In this document: positions 1 to 12,182 of the stretch, in pieces | Numbering within the stretch: the first letter of the stretch is position 1 | Layout of the letters: each line of letters begins with the position of its first letter | DNA from: Sialis fuliginosa | Lineage: Eukaryota > Arthropoda > Insecta > Megaloptera > Sialidae | Direction: 5' to 3' | NCBI GenBank assembly: GCA_961205875.1 | Contig: OY540810.1 | Coordinates: 16,554,001-16,618,000 of the forward strand | DNA length: 64,000 nucleotides | Notes under the pieces: generated by a model | Databases searched by the model: none | Told to the model about the DNA's origin: nothing | Seen by the model: only the letters and a program-made list of their open reading frames with translations | Made by a program: the position numbers and the translations under genes

Positions 1-2561
1 TACACATATGATATACATGGTATTAATACGTCCGCGACTTACTTTCTTCTGTTACATTTTCTTTAGAAAGCTTGCAGTATTTTTGAAAAAGAAGATTAAA
101 ATTAAAACAACGCATAAAGATTTTTTATCGATAAATATACAAAATGATTTTACTATATGGATGTTTCTCACATTAATAGAAAAATCGCTGGAAAGGACAT
201 TTCACAAATTAAACTAAAGTAATTACGAATTGATTATGTAGAAATGTATCATTTTATTTTTTTCTATCTGTCTACTAAATTACAAAGGCCTAATTGAATT
301 AATTTCCTAGTTTTTTTTAAAGGACCCCGTACCCAATCAATGGAATTCAGGTCCCGGTCAAATTTGCTGAAACTGACTATGTTATTCATTATGACCTCCT
401 GATCAAAAGTTTCAATGGACACAAGATCCAAAAATCAATAGTTTTCGAGATACTGAGAAATGTTTTCGATTTATAAATTTTAATTAATTACAGCTAAAAT
501 AATTTTCAAATAATAAATAGAGATAGAGGTGCATAATTTAAAAAAATAATAGCGAAATGAGAGCTTAGGCACATTGCGTATGGTAACCCGGCTATAGCCC
601 TTATAAAATAAGACCATTGTAACACAAAATAATTTGTATACATTTGTTATTTTATATAACATTATATGTATTATATAATTTACCAAAAATATTTAAAATA
701 AGTATTACTTCACATATAAATCAATGATTTGGTAATTTGTAATAATTATGTTAAATCACAAATATTTGATAAGGAGTGGTATAAAAGGGTATAAGTTTAA
801 ATCTTATTAAATAAATATTAAGAAGTTTTCAAAGGGAAGGTATAAAATTTTTAATTAAAATTTTTATATAAAGAGTTTTATAACTAAATATTAAATTTTA
901 ATGTGTTCAAATCCATTCTCAGAACCAACATAAATGACATAACTGTGCTGAATTTGCTCGTCTTTTGTTTGCTCAGAAATATTAAGGCCACATTTTAATT
1001 GAGTTAAGTCTGACTTAAAAAAATCCGTTTCGCCTCTGTATGTCTCTTTATCCAGTGTCAAGGTCACCAAGTATTTGAAGTTGAGGGCAATAAGAATTTT
1101 ATTATTTTTAAATTATATAAAAGCATCAATTAAATTCATAACTGTAACACAATACGTATTTATTACCCCTTACTAAACGTATAAATATATGACTACATAC
1201 GTACAAAATTCATATATATTTATAATATTTATAAATGAATAATTGAAATGTTTTTATAACTGTAAATACTATAACAGGATAAGTAAAATTTCGATATTTC
1301 ATTAACAAGATATGTTAATCCACTGTCATATGAACCCAGGTAGGTACAGTGACCCACTAACCCCACAAAAGTTCTTATTTTATTGATGACTAAATCGTAC
1401 ACATTTTTATATAAATTTAGATAATATTTTTATTGATAATACAATATATTTTCTAAAAAGTGCCCACATTTATAATATTACATGAAATATTAATTTGTAC
1501 TAAATTTGTATATAAAAAAATATTATAAACTTATGTGAAATGAATTAAATAATAATATTTATTTATTTTTTCTCAAGATTTAATTCAAAAACAAACTTAC
1601 CATAACTTGTTTATTCCTTGTTTCCATGTTATTAAACTTTTTAAACTTAAAGTTTATAAAATAATAAATAAATAAAAAGTATATTAGTTTGTTAGAACTT
1701 ATTTAATCATAACATTTCTATAAAGTCAATGTTAACAAACTTAAATTATAAAAACTAATAAATAAACTTAAACAATGTTTCTTGTGCGCTCGTTCTTTAC
1801 AGAATCGAGTACGCGACTGAATTATTAAAATAGGTCACTAACTTGACATTAGTTGCGAATACCATTGTTGTTTTCTTTTCGTATTACCAACCTTAATACA
1901 AAATATAATAACATATATACGATTCATGCAAACGATGCGAACTATAATGACCAATTAATAATATTAATTATTTTTAATATTTATTAATCCATCGGGAAAA
2001 TAATATTAATAGAAGTAATGTTTTTATAAATGAAATTTTATATATATAAATGTACTATTAATTTTCAATACTGTGTTACTCAAAAAGGCATATATTATTT
2101 AAAACACTAGTAAATGTCAAAATAAATATATTTTTTTGATAAACATCACAAAATAAACAATAAAATTATCTGGTTCATTTTCATATTGTCATCAAAACAA
2201 ACATATAACTTGACATAAACCTAAGTCAATAAATAGAATCATTTAATTGTAATATGGCAAATTTATTACAATACAATATCTTATGAATTATTTTAAAAAT
2301 ATTACATTCTATTTGCTGTACTTTTTTGTAGAATTTAAAATAATACAATTTGCAACAATAGAAATAATTAATTCTTTTTATTTAAAAAATATATGTTGTC
2401 TATGTTTGTTTTATTTTTAGCATCTTTATCTATGTCGGTAAATGTCTTATTGACGTTTAGTAAATGTTTAGAATATTTATTATTTTATGTATTTAATATT
2501 TAATTATAAGTGATATAACGTTAATATATTCATTATTGTTCCATAAAAACTTCGAGGAGCT
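1..2561. other. AT-rich stretch without a recognised gene
   Basis: No convincing coding region on either strand; the open frames are short, AT-driven and lack recognisable domains. Positions about 320-460 carry a phrase (calculation of 'fills': agtttcgagatactgag-like text) resembling the degenerate dispersed repeats seen elsewhere in the window. The last bases should hold the promoter and 5'UTR of the LEPROT gene that starts at 2562, but no TATA box or initiator could be assigned. Confidence 0.5.
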
Positions 2562-3924
2562 ATGGCTGGAATAAAATGTTTGTATAAAATTTTCTTATCA
2601 CCAGTTTAATTATAAATATTTGAAAAATGATATCATCCCAAATAATAATAAGAGTAATTTTTTTGTATTAATCCGATTTAAAAATTCACGAATATGCTAT
2701 TATTCATATATAACTATTTAAGTGATGCATAAATTTAATTTAAAAAATTGATTTCTATATTTTTTTCATGTACTTTGAAAATGCTGGGAATTCACACAAA
2801 CAGCGTAAGTATATATAAATGTAATATGACCTTACAAAATTGTTTTACTTTATTATGTATCAATTAGGTTGGTTGGTTTGGCGTTCCTAGGGTCAATAGG
2901 GATGACTTTGATAATTTTAGCATGCGCTTTACCTCAATATAAGTAAGTAATACTACAGTTTGAATGCACCAGTTAAAACAAAAGTATTTGTACAAATTTT
3001 TTTTAGATTATGGTGGCCATTTTTCGTGGTATTATTTTACGTACTGGCCCCTTTACCTACCTTGGTTGCTAGAAGGTATTCAGAACATCAAGGATCAAGT
3101 AACTCATGTCTAGACGCTGCTATATTCATAACGATGGGTTTAGTCGTTAGTTCTTTCGCGTTGCCTATAGTTTTAGCAAGATCTCCGCATGATTTCCCTG
3201 TGGTGAGTTTTTTTTTCATAGGTTATACACAAGGGTGTGCTGGAGCCGGTTCGCACGAGCTGGTTGTTAAGATTTTTGAAAATCGGCGAACCGGTTATTA
3301 AATTATTCCGCGAATAAAAGTTTTAGGTTTTTGTTTTCACGCAGTATCTGTTGGTTTCAATTCAGCTCCACACTCTACCGATAAAGCTTTTGTACTATAT
3401 ACGCTACATACTGTGTTTTGCACTTTTTCTATTCTGCCAGCCAATAATTTTTTTAAATTTGTGTTCCTAAAAATTTAAGAATAAAAAAAAGAGCTGTAAA
3501 AGTGCATTCGTTTTATTTTTAAAACTTTTTTTCGGTACTTGGGCATTATATCCCCGACCATTGCAGATGTGCAAGTCTCAAGTTTTATATGATTTGATCA
3601 GCGGCAGACAATGTGAATAAAGTGTGCACTGTTAGTTATATTTATTAGTGCATATTCGATTGCTGTTTTCGGAAACTACCACAGGGCATTAAGAATTATG
3701 CGTAAGGCATATTTTTTTTTTATATATAGCGAGCCGGTTGTTAAATGTTTGGCAGCACACCCCTGGTTATACGTAAAAAAGAATTTATAATATTTAAATT
3801 AATATTTCAGATACAATGGGGAGCTTGTTACTTTACGTTAGCTGGTAACGTTATTGTTTATGCGACTTTAGTTGGTTTCTTCCTCACGTTTGATCAAGAT
3901 GATTTAGATTACAGCGTGTGGTGA
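2562..3924 (+). CDS. LEPROT: LEPROT / Vps55-family endosomal membrane protein, four exons
   Basis: Exons 2562-2581, 2868-2942, 3007-3202 and 3811-3924 join in frame to a protein of 134 aa, close to the 131 aa of human LEPROT. It begins MAGIK, like the human paralogue, and carries the family features: a hydrophobic first helix ending CALPQY, the LWWPFFVVLFY helix, the APLPTLVARR turn, a third helix ending ALPIVLAR, and WGACYFTLAGN before the last helix, with an acidic tail ending YSVW. Four membrane helices are expected. Family knowledge: Vps55/LEPROT proteins sit in Golgi and endosomes and control receptor and vacuolar sorting. Exons 2-4 are secure, with donors gtaagt and gtgagt and acceptors ttttag and tttcag. 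The 20-nt first exon (donor gtataa) is chosen by homology and phase; it puts one residue more before the first glycines than in human. Intron 3 carries a hAT insertion. The poly(A) signal is at 4072. Confidence 0.93.
3230..3765. mobile_element. Non-autonomous hAT element in LEPROT intron 3
   Basis: The left end reads CAAGGGTGTGCTG and the right end, reverse-complemented, reads CAGGGGTGTGCTG. They are flanked by GTTATACA (3222-3229) and GTTATACG (3766-3773), an 8-bp duplication with one mismatch. An 8-bp duplication and CAgGGG-type ends are typical of hAT. The 536 bp encode no transposase. The element starts 27 bp after the exon 3 donor junction. Confidence 0.85.
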
Positions 3925-4071
3925 TTGGAATACTTAAAAGTTTAAACGATTCTCAATTCATTTATAAGATCCAACAAAATGAATGTACAATTTATTTTCT
4001 ACGCATCTTTTCAGAACCTATTTAGATATATACGACTTTACTAAAGATATTTTGTATAATGTAAAACACTT

Positions 4072-4077
4072 AATAAA
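4072..4077 (+). terminator. Poly(A) signal AATAAA of the LEPROT gene
   Basis: AATAAA lies about 150 bp after the LEPROT stop codon on the same strand. It is the first canonical hexamer downstream; the next plausible ones are further into the intergenic DNA. Confidence 0.6.
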
Positions 4078-4374
4078 ATAACTTTTATATTTATGTTTAT
4101 ACTAAAACAACTACAAAACATATTTTGTATCCATTGATCTGCTGAATAGATTTATATAATTAATTTATGTTATTTTAATAGTGAATAATTGTATTTTATT
4201 TATTTATTACCTATATTATACTTACGAACGTTCTTACATTAAATATATTCATTTTTGATCCAAACCTATTCAATTTTGCATTCAGTGACGTTATTTTTGA
4301 AACGTCTGCAAAAAATCTAATAAGTCGATGTTGGGTTAGGGAGTATTTAAGGTATTACGTAAGTATAATTCGGT

Positions 4375-4840
4375 GATTTCAAACCTCTACTTCATTTGTA
4401 AAAAAAAAATTAAGAAAATTGTAAACATCCCCCTTCCCCAAATGATTTGATGTAAGAAGATTTTTTATAATTTTATCAGACATCAAAATTAAAACAAAAA
4501 TTATTTCTATGATCAACGAAGTATTTTTTTTTTTTTAAATTGAATTACTAAAGATCATTAATGTTTAGACCACGGGCTCTGTAAATAGGTTCCAAATGGT
4601 TGGCTTCAATTTGTTGATTCACTTTATTTAAATTAAATTAAATAACTTTTTACGTCTGGCATTCCCCGAATTGAGCATCGCTAGATTTAAATAGACTGCT
4701 GCGTACTTACTGTACTACTCTACACTGTAATGTAGAGGTAAGAGGAATTTTCAGAATATGTGTTTATTTCTTATAAAGAATATTACAAAAGCTTTTTGGT
4801 CTCCTCTCCCTTTATCAGCAAAGTAAGAAAAAATTTAACC
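4375..4840 (+). repeat. Dispersed repeat, copy 1 of a direct pair
   Basis: Shares ordered blocks with 6538-6905: 'aagaaaattgtaaacatcccc', 'tacactgtaatgt', 'gtgtttatttcttataaagaatat' and 'gcaaagtaagaaaaa', separated by diverged spacers. No coding capacity and no clear termini. Probably an old transposon fragment. Confidence 0.55.
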
Positions 4841-6537
4841 ACCCCCTTACAGTACAACCACTGTCGTTTCGACTAAAATTTAAAAAAACTTACATGTATG
4901 ACAATGAATGTTATTTTATTAAATAAAGCTTGAAAAATGACAAATGTGACGAATTTTAGTAGAGGGAAACAATTAAAATATTGCAGCGAAAAACTAAAAG
5001 AAATATTGTTTTTTCTTCCTATTGTTTTTTAACTTTCCATTGTCGATATGTAAATGAAAAATAATAATCGTCAGAATAGATTATGTGTACATTGTTAAAA
5101 ATAACATCAGCATTTTATGATTACATAGCTTCAGCTTTGTGAATAATGCCTTAAATAAGTTGAGTATTTTATTAGGGAGCACCCATTAATTATATCCACC
5201 TTTTTATAAGATTTAGATAACTCTCCCACCTTCCCATACATGAGGTTTTTTTTTTATAAATAAATACATTTTTATTCATGATACTTAATTCTAATTTCTA
5301 ACAACTTAGATTTTAATTTAGGTTTTACAGACTCTACTTCTCTTAAAGTCTTATGTAATTAATGGACACTCCCCTTATACATAAAAAAATATATTTACAT
5401 TATTAAATAAAATATTTTATTACATTATTGTATGTACAAATACTTATAAATAATTTAATCATATGGTTTGCCTTAAATTGTACATTGGATTTTACAATTT
5501 ATTGAACATTTTACTAGATTTCTTATGTAATATTTATATTCATTTCAGATAAAGGCCGAATCCCATTATTGTATTGGTATAATAACAAAATAATCATTAA
5601 ATTGATATTGGGTATCGGTACAAATGATTCCAATACATATATAAAATATTTTAGTCGTGTCAGGGGGAATCTATCTTATAGGTCATCATAAACAAAAATT
5701 GAAAATTGTAATTCTTGTTTTAAAAATTTGTTAGTTGAAAAAAAATAAAATACATAACTTATCCCTATTTCGGTTCGTCATACAATAAAGAGGTATTTGC
5801 TTAACATGTAAGTCAAATTTGAAGCCAGCGGTATAAATCTTTTACCTCAGTTAATGACATAACTCTGATAGCTATACGGATTTCAGCATGAAATTTTGAA
5901 TGCATATTCTTAAAACCTTAAACTAAATGAGATTTCCCTTTTAATGTGAACCGGCCTTAATTAATATTGATTTTTTAACTACCAATACTCGTGTAAGTGC
6001 AATTAGTTAAAAACACTACATTCGATACAGACAGTAAGTAATAAACAATTTATTATTAATTAAACTAAAAATGTATAAAAAATCTGAGAAAATTACGCAC
6101 GAAATTAGTAGAAATCTATATTTTTGTCACATTGATTTAAACGTAATTAAAATTTAAAGTACTGTTTTCTATCACAACTTTTCAATAACCCTTTCGCTGC
6201 AGAAAAAGTCAATCACAAAACAATTCCGCAACAACTAGGTTAAAAAATGAAAAATTAAAACAAAACTTTTACAGACATTTATAATTTTATGTTATGTGAT
6301 TGAAACTATTTGAAAATATGGGACGTAATATCACCAAAATCAAAACAAGTGTTTAAATATATAGGTCGAGGTAGATATTTAAGTACTTGTTAACTATCCT
6401 TCTACATATGAACATAGACTATACAGTACGTTGCAACTACGATCAAGTCCCCATTTTAAATTAAAATAAACCCCGAAGATTGTCCTAAGAGAGCGTTCAA
6501 ATATTATTATTATTATTATTATACAAGTAAAATTCCA
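4841..6537. other. Intergenic AT-rich DNA, no gene seen
   Basis: Nothing coding is supported. The tail contains a perfect ATT microsatellite at 6501-6522. This stretch separates the 3' end of LEPROT from the convergent MRTO4 gene. Confidence 0.5.
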
Positions 6538-6905
6538 TTGATTTCAGACCCCCAGCCTTTGTAAGAAAAATAAGAAAATTGTAGACTCCCCCTCCCCCTA
6601 ATGATAAGATGTAAAAAGTTTTTTTAATAATTTTATTTAACAAACTAATTTTTATTTAAATTTGTTGATTCAATTTATTTAGTAGATTGCTTTGTACTAT
6701 AGTATGTTACACTGTAATGTTGACAACGAGAATTCTTGGAACGCGTGTTTATTTCGTGTAAAGAATATTTAAACAATTTGGTATGGAAGTAAAAAAAGTA
6801 ATTTTATTAATTTAAAAAAATGGATATTATTTTTAAAATATTCATTATATTGTAGTTTTTACCTACAACTTCTTTTAACAGCAAATGTAAGAAAAAGTTT
6901 AACCC
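6538..6905 (+). repeat. Dispersed repeat, copy 2 of the direct pair
   Basis: Same block order as 4375-4840 (carbon copy blocks 'aagaaaattgtagactccccc', 'acactgtaatgt', 'gcaaatgtaagaaaaag'). It lies in the region just downstream of MRTO4 and contains no gene. Confidence 0.5.
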
Positions 6906-7153
6906 GCCTAACCAAGTATAAAATACATTTATAGTTTGTGTCCATATTTGCAGGAGGATAATTGACAAGTACCTATATTTATAAACTAAAGAAGTCCACT
7001 TTATAAATCTAAATGGTGATTGTGTACATATTATGTTATATGAACTATTAAATGCACTTGCTGACCTGAAAATCGCCAACTGATTAACGTGGACATCTCG
7101 ATGCAAACTCTATTCTAATGTTTTTACGTGGTCGTCCATCCCATATTCTTAAT

Positions 7154-7948
7154 TTAATCATCGTCGGAATCTTCGCTTTCTTCTACATCCATTTCAGTGT
7201 TTTCTTCATTTTCATTGAGTTTTTCGAACCCTTCTCCTTTAATCCATACACATTTCAACGTCAGTTTAAATGTTGCCAATTTGTAATCTAACAGTTTCAA
7301 TATTTTTGCTTGTTCAGGTGTTAATATGTTTCCCTTTTTGCAAATTGCATAATCTTGCAATAACATTACAACTCCTTTTTGTAAGGATGTCGGTAATCCT
7401 AACTGTCTTAAATAAGGCTCCATTGAATGTTGAAACTCGGTTAAAGGGCCTTCGAATAATGTGATATCCGATGTCGCTTTGAATCCAGACCGTGCAAAAT
7501 CTTCAACTGCAAAGTTTTTGAACCATTCAATAACCTCATCTTTCGGTTTGTTTGTGAATAACAGCCCGCACTGTCCGTGTAAGCATTCGGATAGCTTGTG
7601 CAACTTTTCTTCTACTTCTGTTTCAGGTGTTTTTCCGAGACCTAATTGCATGACTTTGTTTTTTCCGAAGAAGAATCTACTGTGCTTCCATTCTGTTCGT
7701 AAGTCTTTGAGTTTGTCGTTCCTCATGTTGTGGACTTGAAATATATAAATGCTATCAAATTTTTCCACGCATCTTCTGATATCTTCTATTATCTGCTGCT
7801 TGAGAGCAAGGCCCTTTTTGTCTGTTTTTGTTAATGAAACTAAAAATAATAATAACATTAATGAATGATGTTTATATATACGAACGTAGATAATTTCTAT
7901 GTTTTGTAACTAAAACTTACCTTTTTTATCCCTCTTTGATTTCGGCAT
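7154..7948 (-). CDS. MRTO4: MRTO4, mRNA turnover protein 4 homologue (60S ribosome assembly)
   Basis: Exon 1 (7921-7948) encodes MPKSKRDKK and splices through a gtaag donor to exon 2 (7154-7839) at a tttttag acceptor. The joined protein has 237 aa, close to the 239 aa of human MRTO4. It shows the uL10-like fold signature: VSLTKTDKKGL, YIFQVHNMRNDKLKDLR, SRFFFGKNKVM, then the inserted middle domain with GPLTEFQHSMEPYLRQLGLP and the C-terminal EQAKILKLLDYKLA block. It ends in an acidic tail (EDSDDD). Family knowledge: Mrt4 is a nucleolar paralogue of P0 that occupies the P0 site on pre-60S subunits and is later exchanged for P0. The basic N-terminus and acidic tail are normal for the family. 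An alternative start inside the intron at 7858 is rejected because MLLLF has no family match. Likely intact and expressed. Confidence 0.95.
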
Positions 7949-8587
7949 TGTTTTTATTTTTAAAACAAATGTTTACCTTAAAAATATAATTATTTTAAAA
8001 ACGTGCACGTTTTGAATTCAAACTTTATTGGTTATTTGATTTGAGAAATTATTTGTTATGTTGGTCATGTCACAAGGATTTTATGTTGCAGCATTGGCCA
8101 GACTGGTAATTGGAAAAATTAGTTTACATTACACACACCCTAGCGCTAGTTTAAATGTATTTTAAATTTACCGCTATTTTACTTTTTTATACAAACATAA
8201 AAATTAAATATACTGTGTAAGTAATTATCATAATTGTTATATTACTGATAAATAATATTTTTGATACAACATTTCATATATTTATAGTACATAATTATTA
8301 AAAATGATTTGAATATTTGTGAAAACGTTGAATGTAATAAATATAAATAAGTACATCACATAATTTAAATTACAACAATCAACATAATTCAATATTTTCA
8401 ACGATTGAAAAATTATAAATTAAAATTAGTCTAGTTTAATCTTACTAATTTTGATGTGTGTTGATGATTGATTTGTTTTTATTTTATTATTAAAAAATAT
8501 AAAATATATAATGATAAAAAAAGTATCTATAATACTACCTAGTAATATGTATCTAATTAATTAAAATACATGTGAAGGTAAAATTTT
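7949..8587. other. Intergenic region between MRTO4 and the zinc-finger gene
   Basis: Holds the promoter and 5'UTR side of MRTO4 (from 7949 upward) and the far 3' side of the zinc-finger gene. No coding frame, repeat terminus or structured RNA was recognised. Confidence 0.4.
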
Positions 8588-8593
8588 TTTATT
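8588..8593 (-). terminator. Candidate poly(A) signal of the zinc-finger gene
   Basis: TTTATT on the plus strand (AATAAA on the minus strand) lies about 68 bp beyond the zinc-finger stop codon. Chosen by position only. Confidence 0.5.
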
Positions 8594-8660
8594 AAAAATA
8601 GATTATTCAACAATTAAAAACAGTGTAAAGATATATAATAATTAATATTATAATAAAATA

Positions 8661-10368
8661 TTACGTTGATTCGCATTTCTTTTTTCTATTTTTATTACTT
8701 GTAGTTTTATTATTTTTAATTGATGCATGCGCTAATTTATGTTTTCCCAAATAACGTTTCTGCTTACATCTATAATCGCATATATCACATTTAAAAGGCC
8801 GTTCATCACGATGTGTTGATTTATGTCCTACTAAATTCCAACTGTTTTTACAACTGTAATCGCATTGGTCGCATTTAAACGGTCTATCATTACCATGTGT
8901 TAATTTATGGTTTGTTAAATTAGGTCTACGTAAACAGCTAAATTCACATTGGTCGCATTTAAAAGGTCGTTTATCGGTGTGTCTTAATTTATGTTTTATT
9001 AAGTATCGTTTCTGTTTGCAGCTAAATTCACATTCGTCGCATTTAAATGATTGATCGTTCGCGTGTATAAATTTATGTGCTACTAGACCAATTTGACTTT
9101 TACTGCTATATTCACATTGGTCACATTTGAAAGGTCGTTTATTAGTATGTTTTAATTGATGTGTTTTCAAAGTATTGTTCTGTACACATCTATAATCACA
9201 TTGGTCGCATTTAAAAGGTCTTTCATTAGTATGTATTAATTGATGTCTAGAAAAATGGGATTTTTCATCAGTACTATATTCACATTGATTGCATTTATGT
9301 CTTTTCCAATATGCAGTGTTTTCAATAGGATATTGACGGTTGGATTCAATCTCAACTATTTCGTAATGATAATCTGTTTTTTCTTCTTTAATCATTAAGT
9401 TTTCCTGAAAAACGGTTTGATATTATTATTTCTTCTCCTTATATTCTATATAATATTTAATAATTATATAATAGTTTTATAGGTAAATATGCACAGTTAA
9501 ACTGTTAGTCAGTTCTCACACCAGGCAACAAAGCAACTAATAACTAGTGATATTATTTTTAATGCTCTCACACCAAAGTAATATTCACAATCTAAATAGT
9601 TATTGTTATTCAAAAATCACATGTTATCTGCCATTAAATTAATTTTTCATTTATGTTACCCAAAATTAAATCAAGGAGTTTTGATATTTAAAAGGGTCAC
9701 GTAGTGTCAGGTCTTAAATGATTTGCTGAATTTTTTACCTTGGCAAGTAGCCATACGAGTTATATTATTATATCAATATTTAAAACAAGTTCTGGTTAAA
9801 ATCTATGTATATACAAAAATTAGATAGATATAATTTTATCGCTGGCAATACATATTGCTAAAATATAGCAATGTAGCAATATATTGCTTTGGTGTGACTA
9901 TATATCTGGTTAAACTGATGTCACAATTGTCAAAATAATGTATATAGTTATTCAGAACAGAGTTGATGTTCTAATAATATACAAGTTAACTGTCCCTTGT
10001 TAGCAGATGTAAATTTGGGCGAAGGGAGGTTAATTAGTTTTGGTTAGGTTAAAACCAGGGATTCTTCAGTTTAACCAAATGTCCAATTCAATGTAAATAG
10101 ACCAATAGCAATAGTTGCTCCGGTTTGAAAGCTAACTTACATGCAACTTTTTAGGAGTTATTGGTTTATCTATCATAATTATAAAGAAACATAACCTATA
10201 TTTATCATGTATTTATATTTTATTTACTAGCAATATAATTTAAAGCAAACACTTTTGTTAAAAGCTAACCTGTTTATAGTATATTGCAAATTCATCATAG
10301 GTTTCAATATCTTGCAGGTGGATATCATCATTATCATCTCTTTTGTGTTCCAATTTCTCGTAAGACAT
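8661..10368 (-). CDS. C2H2 zinc-finger protein with seven fingers, two exons
   Basis: Exon 1 (10270-10368) encodes 33 residues starting MSYEKLEHKRDD; its end CAG|gttagc joins in phase to exon 2 (8661-9404) after a tttttcag acceptor, giving 280 aa. The N-terminal 70 residues are acidic and aromatic (DETY-rich, no known domain recognised). Seven C2H2 fingers follow without a break at residues about 71-259, each C-x2-C-x12-H-x3-H, spaced exactly 28 residues, joined by TGEKP-like linkers such as TNERPFKC and TDKRPFKC. A short lysine-rich tail (NKNRKKK) could serve nuclear import. Family knowledge: such arrays bind DNA, each finger reading about three bases, so a nuclear transcription factor is likely, but the target is unknown. 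Fingers 4 and 7 have nearly the same helix (CKQKRYL.KHKL), pointing to internal duplication. The single intron carries a MITE-like sequence. Confidence 0.9.
9515..9899. mobile_element. MITE-like sequence in the zinc-finger gene intron
   Basis: CTCACACCA (9516-9524 and again near 9569-9577, the second followed by AAAGTAATATT) is mirrored by TTGCTTTGGTGTGA near 9885-9898. The interior repeats 'gcaatatattgc'. The ends look like a short inverted-repeat element whose left end is duplicated. No target duplication was established. Confidence 0.45.
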
Positions 10369-10693
10369 TTCACACAGTAATATTTAATTAATCTTGTTTG
10401 AACAGTAGTACTACAAATAAGTAATGCAAACTAAATAAGCTGTAAATCTTTTTCAAGTTCAATGAAGCAATATAAAAAATATTTTACAATTCACAAGCAC
10501 CGTGTGTAGTTAATTTGGCGGTTGATACATGACAAAGAATTTTATATCAATACCCCTCTGCCCCCACCTCACCAAATGAACAGAGAACGGATCTGACGGG
10601 TCCAACGGGTCCGACTATTCGACGGATATTCCGACGAATTCATGGTGGAGGAAGAAGTATATGTATACTGTACAATGTACATACCTGTGACCT
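10369..10693. promoter_or_regulatory. Upstream region of the zinc-finger gene
   Basis: Contains the likely promoter for the minus-strand zinc-finger gene. It is less AT-rich than its surroundings at 10580-10640, where 'gacgggtccaacgggtccg' forms a short direct repeat. A TTTGGCGG sequence at about 10514 resembles an E2F-type site; this is only a string match. No start site could be fixed. Confidence 0.35.
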
Positions 10694-10788
10694 GTGGTAC
10701 ACAGGGGCGCCGACTACATGGGGCTTAAGCCCCCCCCAATATTACCGTAGGGGGGCTGAGCCCCCCCAATAAATATATGCCTTCGCGC

Positions 10789-11700
10789 CAAGCTGAGATA
10801 TTAACTATTCAATTTACTTCTTTGTTAGTTTATGAGTTTTAATTTGTTTTAAAAAAAGGAAGGAGGTCGCGAGGGTCTTTAAACGCGTGATACTCTTAAC
10901 AATTTACTTCTTTGTTAGCTTATGAGTTTTAATTTGTTTTAAAAAAAGAAAGGAGGTCGCGAGGGTCTTTAAACGCGTGATACTCTTAAAGATAATAGTG
11001 TAAGCTACATTTAAAAAAAATTGAGTCTGTAGGATCGCGCCAAGCTGAGATATTAACTATTCAATTTACTTCTTTGTTAGTTTATGAGTTTTAATTTGTT
11101 TTAAAAAAAGGAAGGAGGTCGCGAGGGTCTTTAAACGCGTGATACTCTTAAAGATAATAGTGTAAGCTACATTTAAAAAAAATTGAGTCTGTAGGATCGC
11201 GCCAAGCTGAGATATTAACTATTCAATTTACTTCTTTGTTAGCTTATGAGTTTTATTTTGTTTTTAAATAGGGAAGGAGGTCGCAAGGGTCTTTAAACGC
11301 GTGATACTCTTAAAGATAATAGTGTAAGCTACATTTAAAAAAAAATTGAGTCTGTAGGATCGCGCGAAGCTGAGATATTAACTATTCAATTTACTTCTTT
11401 GTTAGCTTATGAGTTTTAATTTGTTTTTAAAAAGGGAAGGAGGTCGCGAGGGTCTTTAAATGCGTGATACTCTTAAAGGTAATAGTGTAAGCTACATTAA
11501 AAAAATATTTGAGTCTGTAGGATCGCGCCAAGCTGAGATATTAACTATTCAATTTACTTCTTTGTTAGCGTATGAGTTTAATTTGTTTTTAAAAAGGGAA
11601 GGAGGTCGCGAGGGTCTTTAAGTGCGTGATACTCTTAAAGGTAATAGTGTAAGCTACATTTTCAAAAAAAAATTGAGTCTGTAGGATCTCGCCAAGCTTA
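10789..11700 (+). repeat. Tandem array of about 163-bp units
   Basis: The landmark CAAGCTGA recurs at 10789, 11041, 11203, 11366 (as GAAGCTGA), 11529 and 11693 (CAAGCTTA), giving periods of 162, 163, 163 and 164 bp. The first 252-bp step is a truncated unit of about 100 bp followed by a second one: after 'gatactctta' the sequence jumps back to 'caatttacttctttg'. Each unit holds 'ggaaggaggtcgcgagggt' and 'ttgagtctgtaggatc'. Units are near-identical, which suggests recent amplification inside the hAT element. Confidence 0.95.
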
Positions 11701-12117
11701 TTTGTTAATAATAGAAGGGGGTCTCGACGGTCTTCGGGCATTAATAGGCTATTGATTATACCGGAAAATTAGAGGTAGAAAGGAACAATTGCGGAAAAGG
11801 GTTTTTATTGTTTTATATGTTTGTTTGACATCTATAGATGAAAAAATCACAAAGTGCTACTAAATTCAACCTTGTGTTTTTGAGGGGGGGGGGGGGGGGT
11901 GCTGTAAACAAGTCACTTTTCAATGTTTTAAGTATAACACAAAAACTTAGAAAAATTGACAATTTTGCAAGGATAATTTTTTAAAGAAAATTAAATTTCC
12001 CATCAAAATAGAAACAAATCAAGAAAATATCAAAAATCACAAATTTTTCAAATTTTTACTAAATTGCTCATAACTTATTTCTGAGTAAAGATAGGTTTAG
12101 GAGATGCTTTGGAGAAA

Positions 12118-12182
12118 AAAATATTATTTATCTTATATAATTATATTATTTATCTTATATAATATTATTTTATCTTATATAA
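12118..12182 (+). repeat. Short tandem repeat, about 21-bp unit
   Basis: The unit 'attatttatcttatataat' occurs three times with small changes next to the right end of the hAT element. Confidence 0.75.

Noticed and set aside
10789-11700. Regular repeats as a CRISPR array
   Set aside because: Units are 163 bp with no unique spacers, inside a hAT element in a eukaryotic context.
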